A stretch of 64,000 nucleotides of DNA from Diatrype stigma (Eukaryota > Ascomycota > Sordariomycetes > Xylariales > Diatrypaceae): NCBI GenBank assembly GCA_022225965.2, contig JAKJXP020000024.1, positions 248,001 to 312,000 of the forward strand, in the 5' to 3' direction. Positions 1 to 13,047 of the stretch are shown piece by piece (the stretch's first letter is position 1; every line of letters starts with the position of its first letter). The notes under the pieces are model-generated. The model made no database searches and had not been told where the DNA came from. It saw only the letters and a program-made list of their open reading frames with translations. A program made the translations under genes and the position numbers.

Positions 1-999
1 TTTCGTCTAATATAATAAGTTATTCTCGAAAAAATATAAGTCGTTTATTTATCGAATATCCGTAATTATATATATAAATACCGAAATCCTTGGCTTTATT
101 GCGATAATATTATAATTAATTATTTATAGCATTGGCTTAAAGTACCTTATTTATTAAAGCTATTTCCGATAATTCTAAAAGGTCGATATCTTTATTTAAT
201 GCAAATATTAATATAAATCTTAATTCTTTTTTTCCGTTTGCCAAAAAAAGAACGCTAAAACATGTAATAAGCGTAACATCCGTTATTATGCCATTTTATT
301 TACGCATTAACTGGAATAAAGTTATTATTCGATACGCGTTTTTTTTGGTTTTTTGCGTTTTTAGGTTTTCCGATTTCTTTATAAAAGCGTTTGCCAAAAC
401 ATTTTCTAAATTTGGTCGATAAGTAATAACGAAATTATATTACGATAATAATTTTGTTTACCTTATTTGCCGTAAATTAAATAATTGCTTAATATTAAAA
501 TATTTTAATACGTAATAATCCGTTATTATTATAAAAGAACGAAAAGTTTATAAGCCTATTAATTTCGCGTATTAACATTATAAAGCGCAAATAACCGTTA
601 ATATTTTTTTGTTATATATATTATAGTTATATTTCGTTTCCTACATTGTTTTAAAGAAATAAATAACGAAAAACCAATCGTTATTTCCCATAATTCGCTA
701 GAATATAGCCTTAGTTATTACCTTATTAAACGCGTTTATTTTAATACGAATTTCGTAATTATATAAAAAGTAACGCAATATCGATGCCTTAATTATGCAA
801 CGTTTTAAGCATACGAATGCCGTAATACGTTCATTTGTTATATAAAACAATTCCTTCTTATAAGTAAGCTTTTAAAGCAACCGGATTATCCTTTTAAATT
901 TACGTATAAATTTACGATAAAAATTACAGAATCCTAAAAAAAATTGTATCTTTTTAAGATTAATAAATGTTTTTTAGTTTTTAATTACCTTTATTTTTA

Positions 1000-1300
1000 C
1001 GGGATTTATTAAAATTCCATTAATATTAATTATAAAGCCGAAATATTTCGTTTTTGTAATATGGAATTCGTATTTATCCAGATCGGCCTATAACCTTATT
1101 TGTTTTAAGCGTATTAATATTTTATTTACGTATTAAACGTAATCCTTTTTGTTCTTAAAAAAATAAAAATATTATTAATATATACGTTACAAAATTAATT
1201 TAAATAATCGAATAAAATATCGTTAATAAATCGTTAAAAGGTTAAGGAACCGTTAATAAGTCCGAAAGGCAATATTTTATATTTATATGTTCCATATTTA
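1000..1300 (-). mobile_element. Ty3/gypsy reverse transcriptase relic A
   Basis: Reading the minus strand and ignoring stops gives the conserved reverse-transcriptase series of Ty3/gypsy elements. A segment near 1009-1090 reads DLDKYEFHITKTKYFGFII, matching the usual (K)CEFHVTKTKYLGFII motif. Just upstream on that strand (about 1140-1190) VTYILIIFLFF stands where the catalytic YLDDILIF normally is, so both catalytic aspartates are lost. Several in-frame stops interrupt the frame. This is a dead fragment; the family match rests on motif recognition only. Confidence 0.8.
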
Positions 1301-2037
1301 ATACGAAAAGTTATAAGGTTTTATATTTTTTTTTACATTCGGATTTTATAAAAGGCTTATCGAATATCGATCTTAATGAAAATCTTCGTTTTGGAAATTC
1401 TTACGAAAGTTTTATTTATTAAAAACAAGGGGTATCGGTTTTTTTTCGTTATTGCGTTTAATTTGTAATAATTAATGCAAAAACGTAAGCCCCCGTTTGA
1501 CTTAAATGCGAATAACATCGATACGGCTTATAGTACGGAATTGGCTTTAATAAATCCTTTTTGCAAATATTTCATAATATATTTACGACAAATCTTTAAT
1601 TTTTTAATGCACATTTTGTATAATAGGCTGTATTTTAATTTTTTAGGTTTCCCATTAAGTTCGATATAATAGTTTATATTTAAGCGTTTTTATATTAATT
1701 CGTTTAATACCATTTTATTAAAGACGTTTAAATAATTATGATATTCTTTAGGTATAATTCGGATATATACTTTTTGTAAGGCTTTTTTATTTCGAATTAA
1801 AGAATCCGATTAAGCAGTTTTTTTATTAGAAATAATACGATTAATTTCGTATAAAGATATATTTTAAATAATAATAATTTTGGCCAGATATAAAAAAGCC
1901 ATTACGCTAATAAATGCGAAATTAAAAAGGCATATTCGGTATTAATTAAAGCAATTTCTTTTAAGTTTATATGGCCTTTATGCGTTTTATTTAAGATATA
2001 AATTATTTTTCTTAATAATAATTGGAAAATCGTTATT

Positions 2038-2505
2038 ACAAAGTGCGCTATGCCACTGCATTAAAAGCGTATGCCATTCCAGAAGTTACTGGAATGACAC
2101 TTATCTGACCATATATGGAAGCTGGAATGGCTGTATTACGTAACATATGCCTACCGATAAAGCATTTATATCGGCGTCCTCGGCGGTAATACGCGCCAAG
2201 GTGGCATAATTGCTTTAAGGTTATCCTTATCGATAAGGGTCCTTATGGCTTACTAGATATACGTATATAAGGTATTGTTATAGCATAGTTATACGTACGC
2301 GTAAGGGGCTAGTGGCACTTTGCCAGCAACCGTATTACTGGTAGGATTCGAACCCAGGTTCTAGGAATGGAACGTTTAGGAAATGCTACCATATGTCACA
2401 AAGTGCGCTATGCCATTGCGTTAAAAGCGTATGCCACTCCAGAAGTTACTGGAATGACACTTATCTGACCATATATGGGAGCTGGAATGGCTGTATTACG
2501 TAACA
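2038..2505. repeat. Short element with 108-bp direct repeats and tRNA-like sequence
   Basis: Two near-identical 108-bp direct repeats occupy 2038-2145 and 2398-2505, exactly 360 bp apart, with about four differences, all transitions. The 252-bp interior is richer in G+C than the surrounding AT block. Its minus strand at 2390-2338 resembles the 3' half of a tRNA, with an intact B-box GGTTCGAATCC and an end complementary to TGGTAGGATTCGAACCC. This fits either a miniature terminal-repeat retrotransposon with a primer-binding site or a tRNA-derived SINE flanked by duplicated sequence. It looks younger than its surroundings. I cannot decide between the two. Confidence 0.6.
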
Positions 2506-3665
2506 ATCGTTTATCATTTCGTACGAATCGTTTTCTTAAATATAAGCGTTAATTTATCGTTTTATTTAAAAGATAATTGCATAAAAAAACGTTTTCGATA
2601 ATAACCGTTTTGGCTTTAAAATAATCTTAAATATAAAGGAATTAATGTTATTAATTTTATTGGAATTATTTTGGCGCATTTTTAATTCGCTAATTCGATT
2701 TTAAATAAGTTTTAAAATCCATTTTCCGTAATTATCGGATACGTTTTCTTTATTAACAAAAAAAGTAAATGCATTTATATGCGCCTTAAAAAATTCCTTA
2801 AGATTATTAAGATCGTTAGGAACTTCTTTTATTATAATTCTCCTTTCCGAAATTCGGCTTATTCGGTTAAGTATTATTATAACGAAAAAATCGAACTTTA
2901 TAAATAAAACAAAACGCCGTCGTTTATTATTACGTCGTTTGTTTTTTCGTTGCATTAATTTATTTCGCCGTTCGATATTTTTTTTGTATTTTCGATTCGT
3001 ATTAAGCAATAGGTTTCTTAAATAATTTATCGATATATCATAAAAGGATTTAAGTTCTTAAGAATTCGGAAAAAATAATATTCGGTTAAAAATAAATATA
3101 TCGACTTTATAAAATTCAAACCAAATTTTTCCAACAATAATGTCCCATTTTATATCGATAATTATAAAGAATATACGGTTTAGGGATTTTCTTTTTATAC
3201 GGAATCTTAAGGCTAATATAATATTAATTAGCTATATGGCTTTTTTATCGAATCCTTCGATTTAATAAGGATTAAATTTTATGAATAATTTTGGTTTTAA
3301 ATATTTTAATATTCGTTTGGCAAATTATATGCTTATAAATAAATATTCGTTAATTCTTATATCGGCCAAAATAAAATATGCGGTTAAAAATAATTTATTA
3401 AAAATTACGTAATTAATAAATAAAAAAAGGTTATTCCCTAATATTAATCGCAAAAAATCAAAAGGTATTTTCTTAACGCTTAATTCCTTAGAAAATACTT
3501 TCCTTAAACGGGAATTTAATTCCCCTAGGATATTTAATTTTCCGATTCGGACTCTTATTTTTTAAAAACTTTATTTCGGTTAAATTCGAAAACGGACTTA
3601 CGGTAAAATCTTTTTACGAAAAAAGCAATACGAGCCTTACGGTTTTCCGGAATTTCATTCTTTTA

Positions 3666-3713
3666 GGGACAATCTCGGAAAATATATCCAATTTATTTAC
3701 AATTAAAGCAGCG
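3666..3713 (-). mobile_element. Gag CCHC zinc-knuckle relic
   Basis: Sixteen minus-strand codons read RCFNCK, a stop, then IGYIFRDCP. This is a retrotransposon CCHC zinc knuckle (CX2CX4HX4C) with its histidine mutated to tyrosine and one stop codon. The piece lies about 2.4 kb upstream (minus-strand sense) of reverse-transcriptase relic A, as expected for gag-pol order, so the two probably come from one element interrupted by the 2038-2505 insert. Confidence 0.75.
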
Positions 3714-5512
3714 ACCTTTTCGGAGAAGTTTCCTAATTTTTTCCTTCGAAAGGCGGAAACGTTAGGTACCGTTTTTTCCTTAAACGCAATTGCTACCGTT
3801 AATTCTTATAATATTATTGGTATTTAATTTATTACTTTTTTATTCCGTAATTGTAATAGCAAATAAATTTTTTTTGGCCAAAAGGCGGAAATTGTTAATT
3901 TATAGGAATACGTTAACGTTTTTCGTAATTAATAAGGCGTATTAATTAAAATCGATATTCTTATTAATCCAAGCCATTATAAAACTGGTTTAAAAGCGCC
4001 AAATTAAATGCTTTTTGAATTTATATTTCTATTAAATCTTAATTAGGCAAATAAAACCGACTAATCGAATAAACTTATTCTTAAAAGTTTAAAAGTTTTC
4101 TAACTTATTTATTTGGAATTTGGCAAAAGTAATCTCGTTTTTTTTTCGATTATTCGGGTTATAATATTCGTTTTAAAAATAAATTATTAGCGCTTTAAAA
4201 ATAAGGAAAAAATCCGGATGTTTTTTATTAAAATAAAAGAAAATGTTTTGCATGGCATTGCCTTTTAAATAAAATTTAATTTTAACTTATTTAATGCGGT
4301 CGAAAACGAAATAATTATTATTTACTTTTAATCGGTCCTTTATTAACTCGTATTAATTTTCGAATAATACCTTATTTTAATTAGGATTATTAAAAAAATT
4401 AAGAATTACGATTTTGCCGCTTTTGCCGGATTTATCGGTAATTACGTTAATAATTATGCTAACAATTTTAAAACGTTTTTTAAATTAATTAATTTTATTT
4501 TGTTAATTATTAATTTCCTATTGCTTGTTTTTTAAAACCGCGAAAAAATCGGCCATGTTTTTTTTAATAAAGAAACTAAAAGAATCCGAATTATCCATTA
4601 ACGCTTTAAGTCCCGTTTATTGCTTTTTTTTCTTTCGTTAAGCCACCTTTTTATCATGTTTTTCGATAAAATAATGGGCCTATTTAAAGAATCTTTTAAT
4701 ATTACTTATGGCTGTTTTAATAGCGTTAATTAATTCGTTACGTTATAAATATACTGCGTATAAAGCAAAGATTGCAATTTTAAATTCCATAAATAAGGTT
4801 TCGGAATTATTTTCGTATATATAAAGGAAAATTAAAAAAATTAGGTTACCGTTTATATTAAGCCAGGTTCCTTTGTTTTTAACGGAAAAAGGTTAATAAG
4901 AAATAAAAAATTTATTAAAATTGGTTACGTATAAACCTATTAGGTACGTAATTTTTTTTTTAATTTTCGTTATAATTCAGCTTCGCTTGGAAAAAAAACT
5001 TGGGCAATTTTTCTTTGGAATAAACTTTTTTAAATTCCTTATAAAAATCGGGTTTTATTTTTTTATTAGTCTTAATATCGATCGTTTCTATAGGTGCGGC
5101 GCTAATTTCATGGCGAATATAATAAATAGCATTAAATCGGCGTCGCAATTCGATATCGGGGTTTTTTTTAGGGCAGCAATAGTGTATTTTTCGAGGTTAA
5201 ACTGGACCTTTTTTTCGGTACGCTTTTAAAGGGCGGCCTTTTTTTTGGGGATTCGGGCCATTTCGTAGCAGAAATTAAGGATTTTCGGTATTCGGGATTC
5301 GGAATTAAATCGATTAATTAATTTTTCGTTTCAATTTAGTGGGATATTTATGCCTTTCCAGGCGATAAAGCGAGCTTTAGATTATGTTACGGGCTAATGG
5401 GCTTTATAGGGATTAATAAAACAAATTCCTAATTAGTATTATGGAATCTAAAGCTAAAGAAAGAAAGAAGGAAAAGTAAATATAGGAAAGAAAGGTTCGA
5501 AGGTATGTAGGT

Positions 5513-5547
5513 AAAAGGGCTAGCCGCTAGAGGGCGCTAGCCCTTTT
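5513..5547. repeat. Perfect 12-bp inverted repeat (hairpin)
   Basis: The arms aaaagggctagc (5513-5524) and gctagccctttt (5536-5547) are perfectly complementary around an 11-base loop. The hairpin lies in a small, less AT-rich patch between the two gypsy relics, so it may mark an element end or an old insertion junction. Confidence 0.6.
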
Positions 5548-6415
5548 TTGGAAATGTACATATAACCTTTAAGCACCTTTGTATACATATAGCCTGTATG
5601 CACCATAATAGGATTATAAAATACGCATTTAAAAACCTTATTTTATTAATAATCGTAATAGCCGTTAATAAATTTTCGAATTAATGCTTTTAAGTTTAAT
5701 TATTAAAAGTTCCGAATAATAAATTCTAACGTTTTATTTATATTTATATGTCCTGTAATTAAGATATTATATTCGGATTTTATAACGTCTTATTAAAATT
5801 CGAAAAGGATTTAAAATTTTCCTTTACGATATAGCAATTCGTTTTTAATTTTAATATTTTTATTTAATAATGCCATTTTTTTTATATATATAAGGTCCTT
5901 TTTAATTAAGAACTTAATTTTATTTATAAATTCGGAATGTTATTTAAGCATTAAAACGTTATATAGTTTTTTCGAAATCAAAATAACCGAAGCTAAAATT
6001 ATAAACGTAAATCCTATAAAATGCGAAAAATGTTTCTCTTATAAAACCGACGTAATCGGTTAGTTTTTAATTTTCCTTTTTTTAGGCCGATATTGATTTA
6101 ATCGAAAAAAAATATCGGCCTTTTTATTTTGCCTGCCGGGTTAATAATTTATAATAAACCAATACGAAAATAATTGCTGAATCCATTTTGTTTGTCGTTT
6201 ATTTAATACCTTGGCTATAATAAAATAAACGAGGTTTTAATGGTTTAAAAAAACTTTAATGCGATATTTGGCTTTTTCGAAATATTATTCTTATTTATCG
6301 AAAAAATTAATAATTATTAATAATTCCTTATTATATATTTCGTAATTTATTTTTGCCGACGTAAGCTTGCAAAAATAAAAAGCAACGAATCGGAATTTTC
6401 CCTTATTGTCCTTTT

Positions 6416-6950
6416 AAAACATTATTGCGCCGATCGCGAAATCGAAAACGTCCGCCTTTATATAAACTTGTTTTTCGAAATCGAAATGAATTAAAATAAG
6501 TGCTTAAATAAACTTATATTTAAAATCATAAAAGGCATAATTCATTTTTTTAATTTATTTCCATAATTTAGGATTTTCTTTATTGGCGTTAATAATAAAT
6601 CTGGCAATATTAAAGAAGTTTTTAATAAAGCGATAATAAAAATTTACGAAATTAATAAATTATTAAAACTCCTTAAGGGTTTTAAGAAATTCCCATCGAT
6701 TAATGCATTTTATTTTGTTTTAAGCCATAAAAATGCCTTTACGATTAATAATATAACCAAAATACTTAATTTGGTATACCGCTTATTTGCATTTATAAAA
6801 AACGACAGCGAAATAGTATTTAATTAATTTGCATAAAACTTTTTTAATTAACTTATTATGTTATTTTTTAATTTCAACGTAAATAAATAAGTTATCGATA
6901 TATATTATTAAACCGGTATTAATAAGGGTTTTAAAAATATTATTTATTAT
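6416..6950 (-). mobile_element. Ty3/gypsy RT-RNase H relic B
   Basis: This is a second pol relic on the minus strand. Near 6890-6930 the frame reads YIDNLFIYVE, the YxDD box with its second aspartate lost. Near 6690-6770 it reads KYFGYIINRKGIF, the KFLGYIIS..GI motif, followed by a W-x-KTLKEF remnant. At about 6416-6470 it reads QVYIKADVFDFAIGAIMF, the start of RNase H (usual form VYIETDASDFAIGAV). In-frame stops make it non-functional. Relic A repeats the same motifs with different sequence, so at least two gypsy copies lie head-to-tail in this block. Confidence 0.82.
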
Positions 6951-9900
6951 GGCTTAAAAAATAATTAATGCATTAATAAAACCGAAAAGCATTATTATAT
7001 ATTCGAATAATTTATATTTGCATTTAAATGTTATTTTTTATTTATTACTTTTTTAATTTTAATTAAGTTAAAGCTTGCTTTTAGGTTAATTTTAATAAAC
7101 CATTTAATAATACGAAATTAAGCTTGCATTTCGTTAATGAATAAAATTAAATAACAAATAAAAATAATAATAACGTTTAGGCCCCAATAGTCGATAACGG
7201 ATTTTAAAAAATCATTAAGATCAGGTTTTGGAATAAATATAAAGGAAAAAGCATAAAAAAAGGTTAATTTTCGAATTCGGCCCATATTAAGCATATTTTT
7301 TAATTAAGATTTAAATACGTTAAATTCTTTCTTATTTATTATATAAAGAAATCTTTATAAGAATGTCTTTTTTTCTTGCAAGTTAATAACGTAATTTCAT
7401 AATTTATAATTAAGAAATTTCTGGCTTGTTTTTTTTGTTATAATGGATATAAATTCTTTAAATTCTTCGGATATTTTTTTAACGGATTTGGTCTTTTATT
7501 ATTTAATAAACTGGCGATTTAATTAATAACGGCATAATTAATGCAATTCTTTCGACAAAACTTAAAAGGAAACGTAATTTTGTCGGAATTATCGAAAAAG
7601 TTAACAGGCTAATGCATTTTTAATTATTAATAAAGGAGAATTATATTATATTTTTCGTTTATGCTGCTTAATTTAAAGTTTAAACGGAAAAAGTAATCCT
7701 TTTAATATCGAAAAATTAAGGCATTAATATAATATCGCCCGATATTTTGTATATAGGTAATATCGAAAAATATTATTTTCTTGATTTTGTTTTATTTAAA
7801 AATAAGCAATTTCCATTATCGGCATTTAAAAAATAACATAACCGATATAAAACAACCATTATTAAAAAGTATTTTAATAGAATATTCGGAATAATTATAA
7901 ATTAATATTATCTTAATCAAAAGTTTAAAACCGAATTTAGGTTTAAATCGTTTTTTTTAATACCGGAAAAAATAAAAAAATAAAATTATTTTTATTTTTT
8001 ATTATTATTTTTATTAAATTGCTTATTTATTATTACCGAATCGTCGTTATTAAATCGTTTCTTAACCGCAAAAAGTTTTACGGAAAGGTTATTTATTGGC
8101 CATAAAATCTTACGCAATACGAAATAAAGACCTTTTAAAAATCCGAATCGGAATCGTCGAATTCGGTTACGAAATGCGAATAATCGGGTTTCCTAAAGGC
8201 AGCGTCGATTTTAAATTTTCTTTCGCTATTTAAGGCCGGTATATTATTATTTCGCTTATGCTTAACAAAAGAAATTTTTTCCGATAAGCTAAGTAAGTTT
8301 TTGCCTTTAATATCTTTTTTTATAAAGCAAACGAAAATATAATAATTATTACGACTATATTTCCAATACGAAACCTTATTTTTTTTACGTTAATCGATAT
8401 TTTTTTATTTAATACTTTTTAATGCGGCTATAATATTAAGCTACTTTTTGTTTTTAAGGTTAAGTTTGGGTTTCGTTTTTAATTTTTATCGGCTTTTGGG
8501 CTGGCTTTTTAAAGATCGATTTTGGCCGGAAGTAAAACAAGTTTCTTTGCTTTAATAGCTTTGGCCCGATTTTGAATATTCCGAAATCGAATTAAGCCTT
8601 TTTTTTTAACGAAATACCTGGGTTAAATAGCGTATTTTCGTAAATCTATTTTATTTCTTAAATAGCCGCAAAGAAATTTTCGTTCGAATTAAGCATTATA
8701 TTTTGCCGTAAATATATTAAGCGGATAATTTCGTCGGGCAGGGTTTAAGAAATGTAATTCTGGAATATAATTCCAAATTATTAAACCATTTCGTTAAAAT
8801 CGAAAAATTCGATAAAATATTAAACCGTATCCTTTTAATAAATAAGGTTTTTTATTTTCTTAACGTTTCGATATTTCTTTAAAAGGTCCTTAAACCGTTT
8901 TGTAATAATTATAACGTAATTATTTTAACGGTTCGTTAATTTTATTCATTTAATTTAGTTAAAACGTTATTAATGCTAAGTTTAAGCTTTATTTATAAAT
9001 AGCAATTTAATTTAATTAATACGGTAATAACTTTAAGAAAAACCTTTTGCGTATATTTTAAAATATGATTTTATTTTAATTTATTAAGATTTAAATTTAA
9101 ATAAGTTTTTTTCATTATAAATTTAAAGCTTATTAAATTGGATCGGATTAATTATAACGGAAACGGAATAATCGAATTTTTTTAAAGCCAAAATAAATTT
9201 ATTCTGTTATTTTTTTAATTCAGGCTTATTCGGAAATCGTCGTAAAAACCTTCGGAAAGGTTCTTTCCGAAGCGGCGGCGGTAATTCTTTTTAATCGTTC
9301 GATTTATTATTATTATCATTATTATTAAGATTAAAGTTTAAGTCGCCTAGTACGTCTGGATTTCGAAAAAGCAGCGGTAATATTTTTTTAAGTTCGTTTT
9401 TGCTAAATATAAAAAATAATCCTTTCGACGTATCGAATTATTAACGAATACCTTATGCCGTTTTTTTGGCTTAAATTATTTAAAGTGCTTTATTAATAAG
9501 GAAATTCTTAATTCTGGCTTTAAAGTTAAAATATTTTAATACGGAAGTTTTAATTTTTGGAATACTAAGGATTTAAAACGAAAAGAATTAATTAACGAAA
9601 CGATTAAAAAGTAAATGCATTACGGTATGTTATTTAATTTGTTATAAAATAAAATTTATATTAATAACGACGTGAAAATTAAATTTAAGCTATCGTTAAA
9701 ACTTTATTAATGCGTCTTAAATATAGGACCGAAATTTTTCGATTTGCCGGCGTATTTATCGGTTAATATTAGCCGGATCGAAATATTTTCGAATAAGAAG
9801 GTTATTAATTTGGCTTTTTTTTTAAGCTGCCTATTCGTTTACGTTCGATTTAAACGCCTAAATTTTAAATATGCGTTTTTCGATTTTAAGTAATGCTTAA

Positions 9901-11410
9901 TAATAACTGTTGGCGATTTATTTAAAACGTATAATAACTTATTAACGAATTTCGTTATTTCGAACGAATTTAACGATAATTTCCCAAATCTTTTAAAAAA
10001 ATTAATAGCTGGCTTTAATTATTTTATCTTAAAACCTAACGATTTAATTTTCGGTAACATAATAATCTTTACGGTAAAGCTAAAAAATTCAGCAATAGTT
10101 TTTTATTATAATGTTATATTATTTTTCGATATTTTTAGTAATAATTTAATTGCGGTTTTTAATTTATTAAGCAAACGTAACGAAATTATAATAAGTTTGG
10201 CCGATATCGTAATATAAGGTAATTAATTATTTCGGAAAACTGCGAATATTAATTTAAAACATTAAGAATTCGTTTCCGAATTCGCTTATAACTATATTAT
10301 AAATAAATGGCTTATATAAAATAAACGCTGTATTATTTATAAAAGAAATAAATATAACGGACGTTATAAATTAAATAAAAATAATAAGTTTAATTAAAAA
10401 TCTAATAAAAAAGGATTTTTTTATGCAATAACCTTAACTTATTAATTAATTTTAGGACAAGTTTTTATTAAAAGAAATGGTTTAAAAGATAAGAAATAAT
10501 AAAAAAAAAGAAATACGTTTAGCGATAGGATTTTTTATTAATTTTATATTTGGCTATTAAAAAACGTATAATGGCTCGTATTAAGGTTTTAAAATATTTG
10601 GAATTTATTTATAATGCTTAGGGAAATATTAGGATTAGCTTATAATTAGCTATTTATAACCGGCTTCCGGATAATTATAAGGTCGATATCGGATAAGCAT
10701 ACTTTTTAAAACGGATAAGTAGGAACTTTTTTTATTTTAAAATTATCTTCGTTTTTTTTTTCGTTTTTTTCTTCCGATTCGTATTTTGTTTTAAAGTTTT
10801 CGGATTTAATATTAAGGGTTTTTGCTTAAACCTTAAAAAATGCAAAAGCTTATAAATAAGATTCCTTAAGTACGACTTTGTTGCTAATAAAAGGTAAAGT
10901 AAAATTAAAGGCTTATTTAAATAATTAAATGAATGAAATTTTTCTTTTTTAGCAGTTACGGATAATTGGATTTTTTAATTCTTAGCAATAAAGATATTCG
11001 CTTTATTTTTTAATTAATTAGCGATAGGGTTTTTGAATTAAGGGATTATTATAAAAATAATTATATTTTCGACGATAAACGAAATACCAAGTTTTATTAA
11101 AAACGTAACGTTTAAGGCTTAAGGTATTATAATTTATATTAATAGGAATATAAATATATATATCCTAAAAAGGATATAAAATTATATTATAATAAAGGGT
11201 TATAAGGTTTAAAACGTATAAAACAAATTAGCTTATAATTTTATATGGTCTTAAAAAGCGTATTAAAGAGCTAAAATTTAGGAAACGTCGAAAGGAATTC
11301 GACGGAGTATTTATATATAATAATTTGCAAATACGTATTAATACGTATCCTTTATTTCCAGTTTTCGCGGCTTCCGTTGTTATAACCTTAATGGCTATAT
11401 TAGGCAGGAA

Positions 11411-11467
11411 TGCATTCCAATATTTCCTGCAGTAAGGGATGAGGTGCATTTCAATATATCCTGCAGT
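11411..11467. repeat. Two-copy direct repeat at block edge
   Basis: A 23-base unit beginning tgcatt and ending cctgcagt-like sequence occurs at about 11411-11433 and again at 11445-11467 with a few substitutions. It sits at the border between the RIP block and the gene island, just beyond the 3' end of the SUR7-like gene. It has no clear function. Confidence 0.45.
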
Positions 11468-11600
11468 TGGTGATAACTGCAGTTGTTGTTGGTTCGGAAT
11501 GCCCCCGTGTGACACTGTTCTATGGCTATTATGGCCTTACCTACCTTTGGGGCAAAAACAAGACATAGACCCAGCCAAAGTAAAAAGTGTTTTGGAATTC

Positions 11601-13047
11601 TCAATTATGCTCTTTCGCATAACGAGAAGACATCGGAATCGTTTCTTGCTGTCGCCCCTTTTTCCCCTTCTGAAACTTCGAACCATTTAGATATTTGCTA
11701 GCCTTACTAAAGTGGCGGGATAGGAGGTGAGTCCAGCGAAGGCCAACAGTGATGATGACCATGAAAAACAGGGATGTCCATGATAATTTCGCGAATCCTG
11801 ACCCGGACTCTACCCTGATCTTGAAGACTTCGGTGGCGATGTTCATAAGCTTGGCTATGGCGCCAATGATAACAGTGATCAGGGTGCCCATGAACAGACA
11901 GAAGGTCGCAAGGGCGGGGAGGGCACGGTACGGCCACTTCGGCCACCACTTCTCCGGCGGTACCTGCTTCCGGAACCAGGTGTATCCGATATCGGCAAGC
12001 AGGAGAACAAGGAGTGCCCACGAGCAACCGCAGGAGACGGCGTAGAATACGAGAACCGGGCTGAACGTGAGCCGTATGGCCCATGTCTTGAGGGTGTTCT
12101 TCGCGTCGTGCAACAGCTTCTGGACGTAGTCGGCTGTGTTATCGATAGGCTCTCTGACCTTTTCTTGTACCTCTTTAGGGATCATGAAGAGGTTCAGAAC
12201 CTCGGCTACGACCTTTCCAGGCGGAAAGCCTAAAAGTTTGCCGTCGTTCTGAGTAGCATTGAACTCGTCGTCCTTGCCTACATACGTGTTAGCTCATGTG
12301 CATCGGACAGGAAGAGCTGACAGAGGCATACCACGGCTAAACAGATGCTTGCAACTCGTTTCGCCTTCGGTGGAATTGGACGGAGCAGTGGAATTTGACG
12401 TGAAGTTGCTCCGCGGCACTTGGCAGAACGTCGTGATGTGTAGTGAGTAACGCTGGGCAATGTCTAGATTGCCTAGGTCGTCCGCAAAGTTCCGAATCCA
12501 CTCGTTCAACTCGTCCTGGATCGTCTCCAAAACCTTTACGATGAACTGTTCTATCACAGCCCTGACATCCGAGATCTTGTCCCCTACCTCGTTGACGAGA
12601 TCGTCGGCTTTGTCGATCACGCCATCCGTGATGTCCTGGACCTTGTCCGTAGCATTATCGGCCATGCCTTTCCCATCTTCCAATAGGTCCCCGGCAGTAT
12701 CCTCCACGCTATTCAGGGTCTCTCCCAGATCGAACCGCCGAATCATCTTTCCAGCTGTGTCCTTGTCGACAAGGTTTATCTGGACGGGGTGGAAGCGAGC
12801 GAAGTCACCGGTATCGACCTGAATGCTGTGAGCTGGTGCTTATCCCACCGTTGAAAGATCCACCTACTGAAATGATCGAGAGACCACTGGGGCCCTTTCC
12901 TGACCTACCCGAGGCGACAATGATCGTTGTCATAAGACACGCCCCTAATGATAGTAGAGCTATAATACCGAGCCTAATAAGCCGCGACCTCGTCGTCTCC
13001 GGTGGCGCCGGTGACGCCTTCTTGTGACCATTATGTTCCGTGTCCAT
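11601..13047 (-). CDS. SUR7/PalI-like four-span membrane protein
   Basis: The gene has three exons: 13047-12909, 12832-12332 and 12277-11601. The introns (76 and 54 bp) have good GT..AG ends, the second with a CTAAC branch site. The product is 438 residues. Residues about 24-46 form a first membrane span. A long polar, extracytoplasmic-type loop follows, with asparagine glycosylation sites and a helical acidic stretch. The loop ends in a YSLHITTFC segment resembling the LY-SLHLxxYC signature of fungal SUR7/PalI proteins. Three more hydrophobic spans and a basic tail follow. SUR7 proteins mark eisosome/cell-cortex domains, and PalI acts in ambient pH sensing. The topology match is good but sequence identity looks low, so the role is open. 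It abuts the RIP block on its 3' side. Confidence 0.72.

Larger units (their letters stand above)
1..11400. mobile_element. AT-rich RIP-degraded retrotransposon block
   Basis: The whole stretch is strongly AT-rich. CpG is kept (many tcg/acg), CpA is scarce and TpA abundant, which is the signature expected from repeat-induced point mutation of cytosine in CpA. No open frame longer than about 100 codons exists and I see no functional gene. Translating the minus strand through stops recovers Ty3/gypsy-like gag and pol pieces, listed separately. The short open frames here are chance survivors. The right edge near 11400-11600 is abrupt and meets the 3' end of the SUR7-like gene. Confidence 0.85.

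Noticed and set aside
2338..2390. Complete tRNA gene
   Set aside because: Only the T-arm and acceptor-like 3' half are convincing. The D-arm and a closing acceptor stem are missing, so it is a tRNA-derived piece of an element.
2701..3009. 102-codon Lys/Arg-rich frame in the first AT-rich block
   Set aside because: It is an AT-rich artefact of RIPed DNA with no family signal; a retrotransposon relic explains the area.
4921..5229. 102-codon Phe/Ile-rich frame in the first AT-rich block
   Set aside because: Its composition only reflects AT-rich DNA, and an overlapping frame is equally open.
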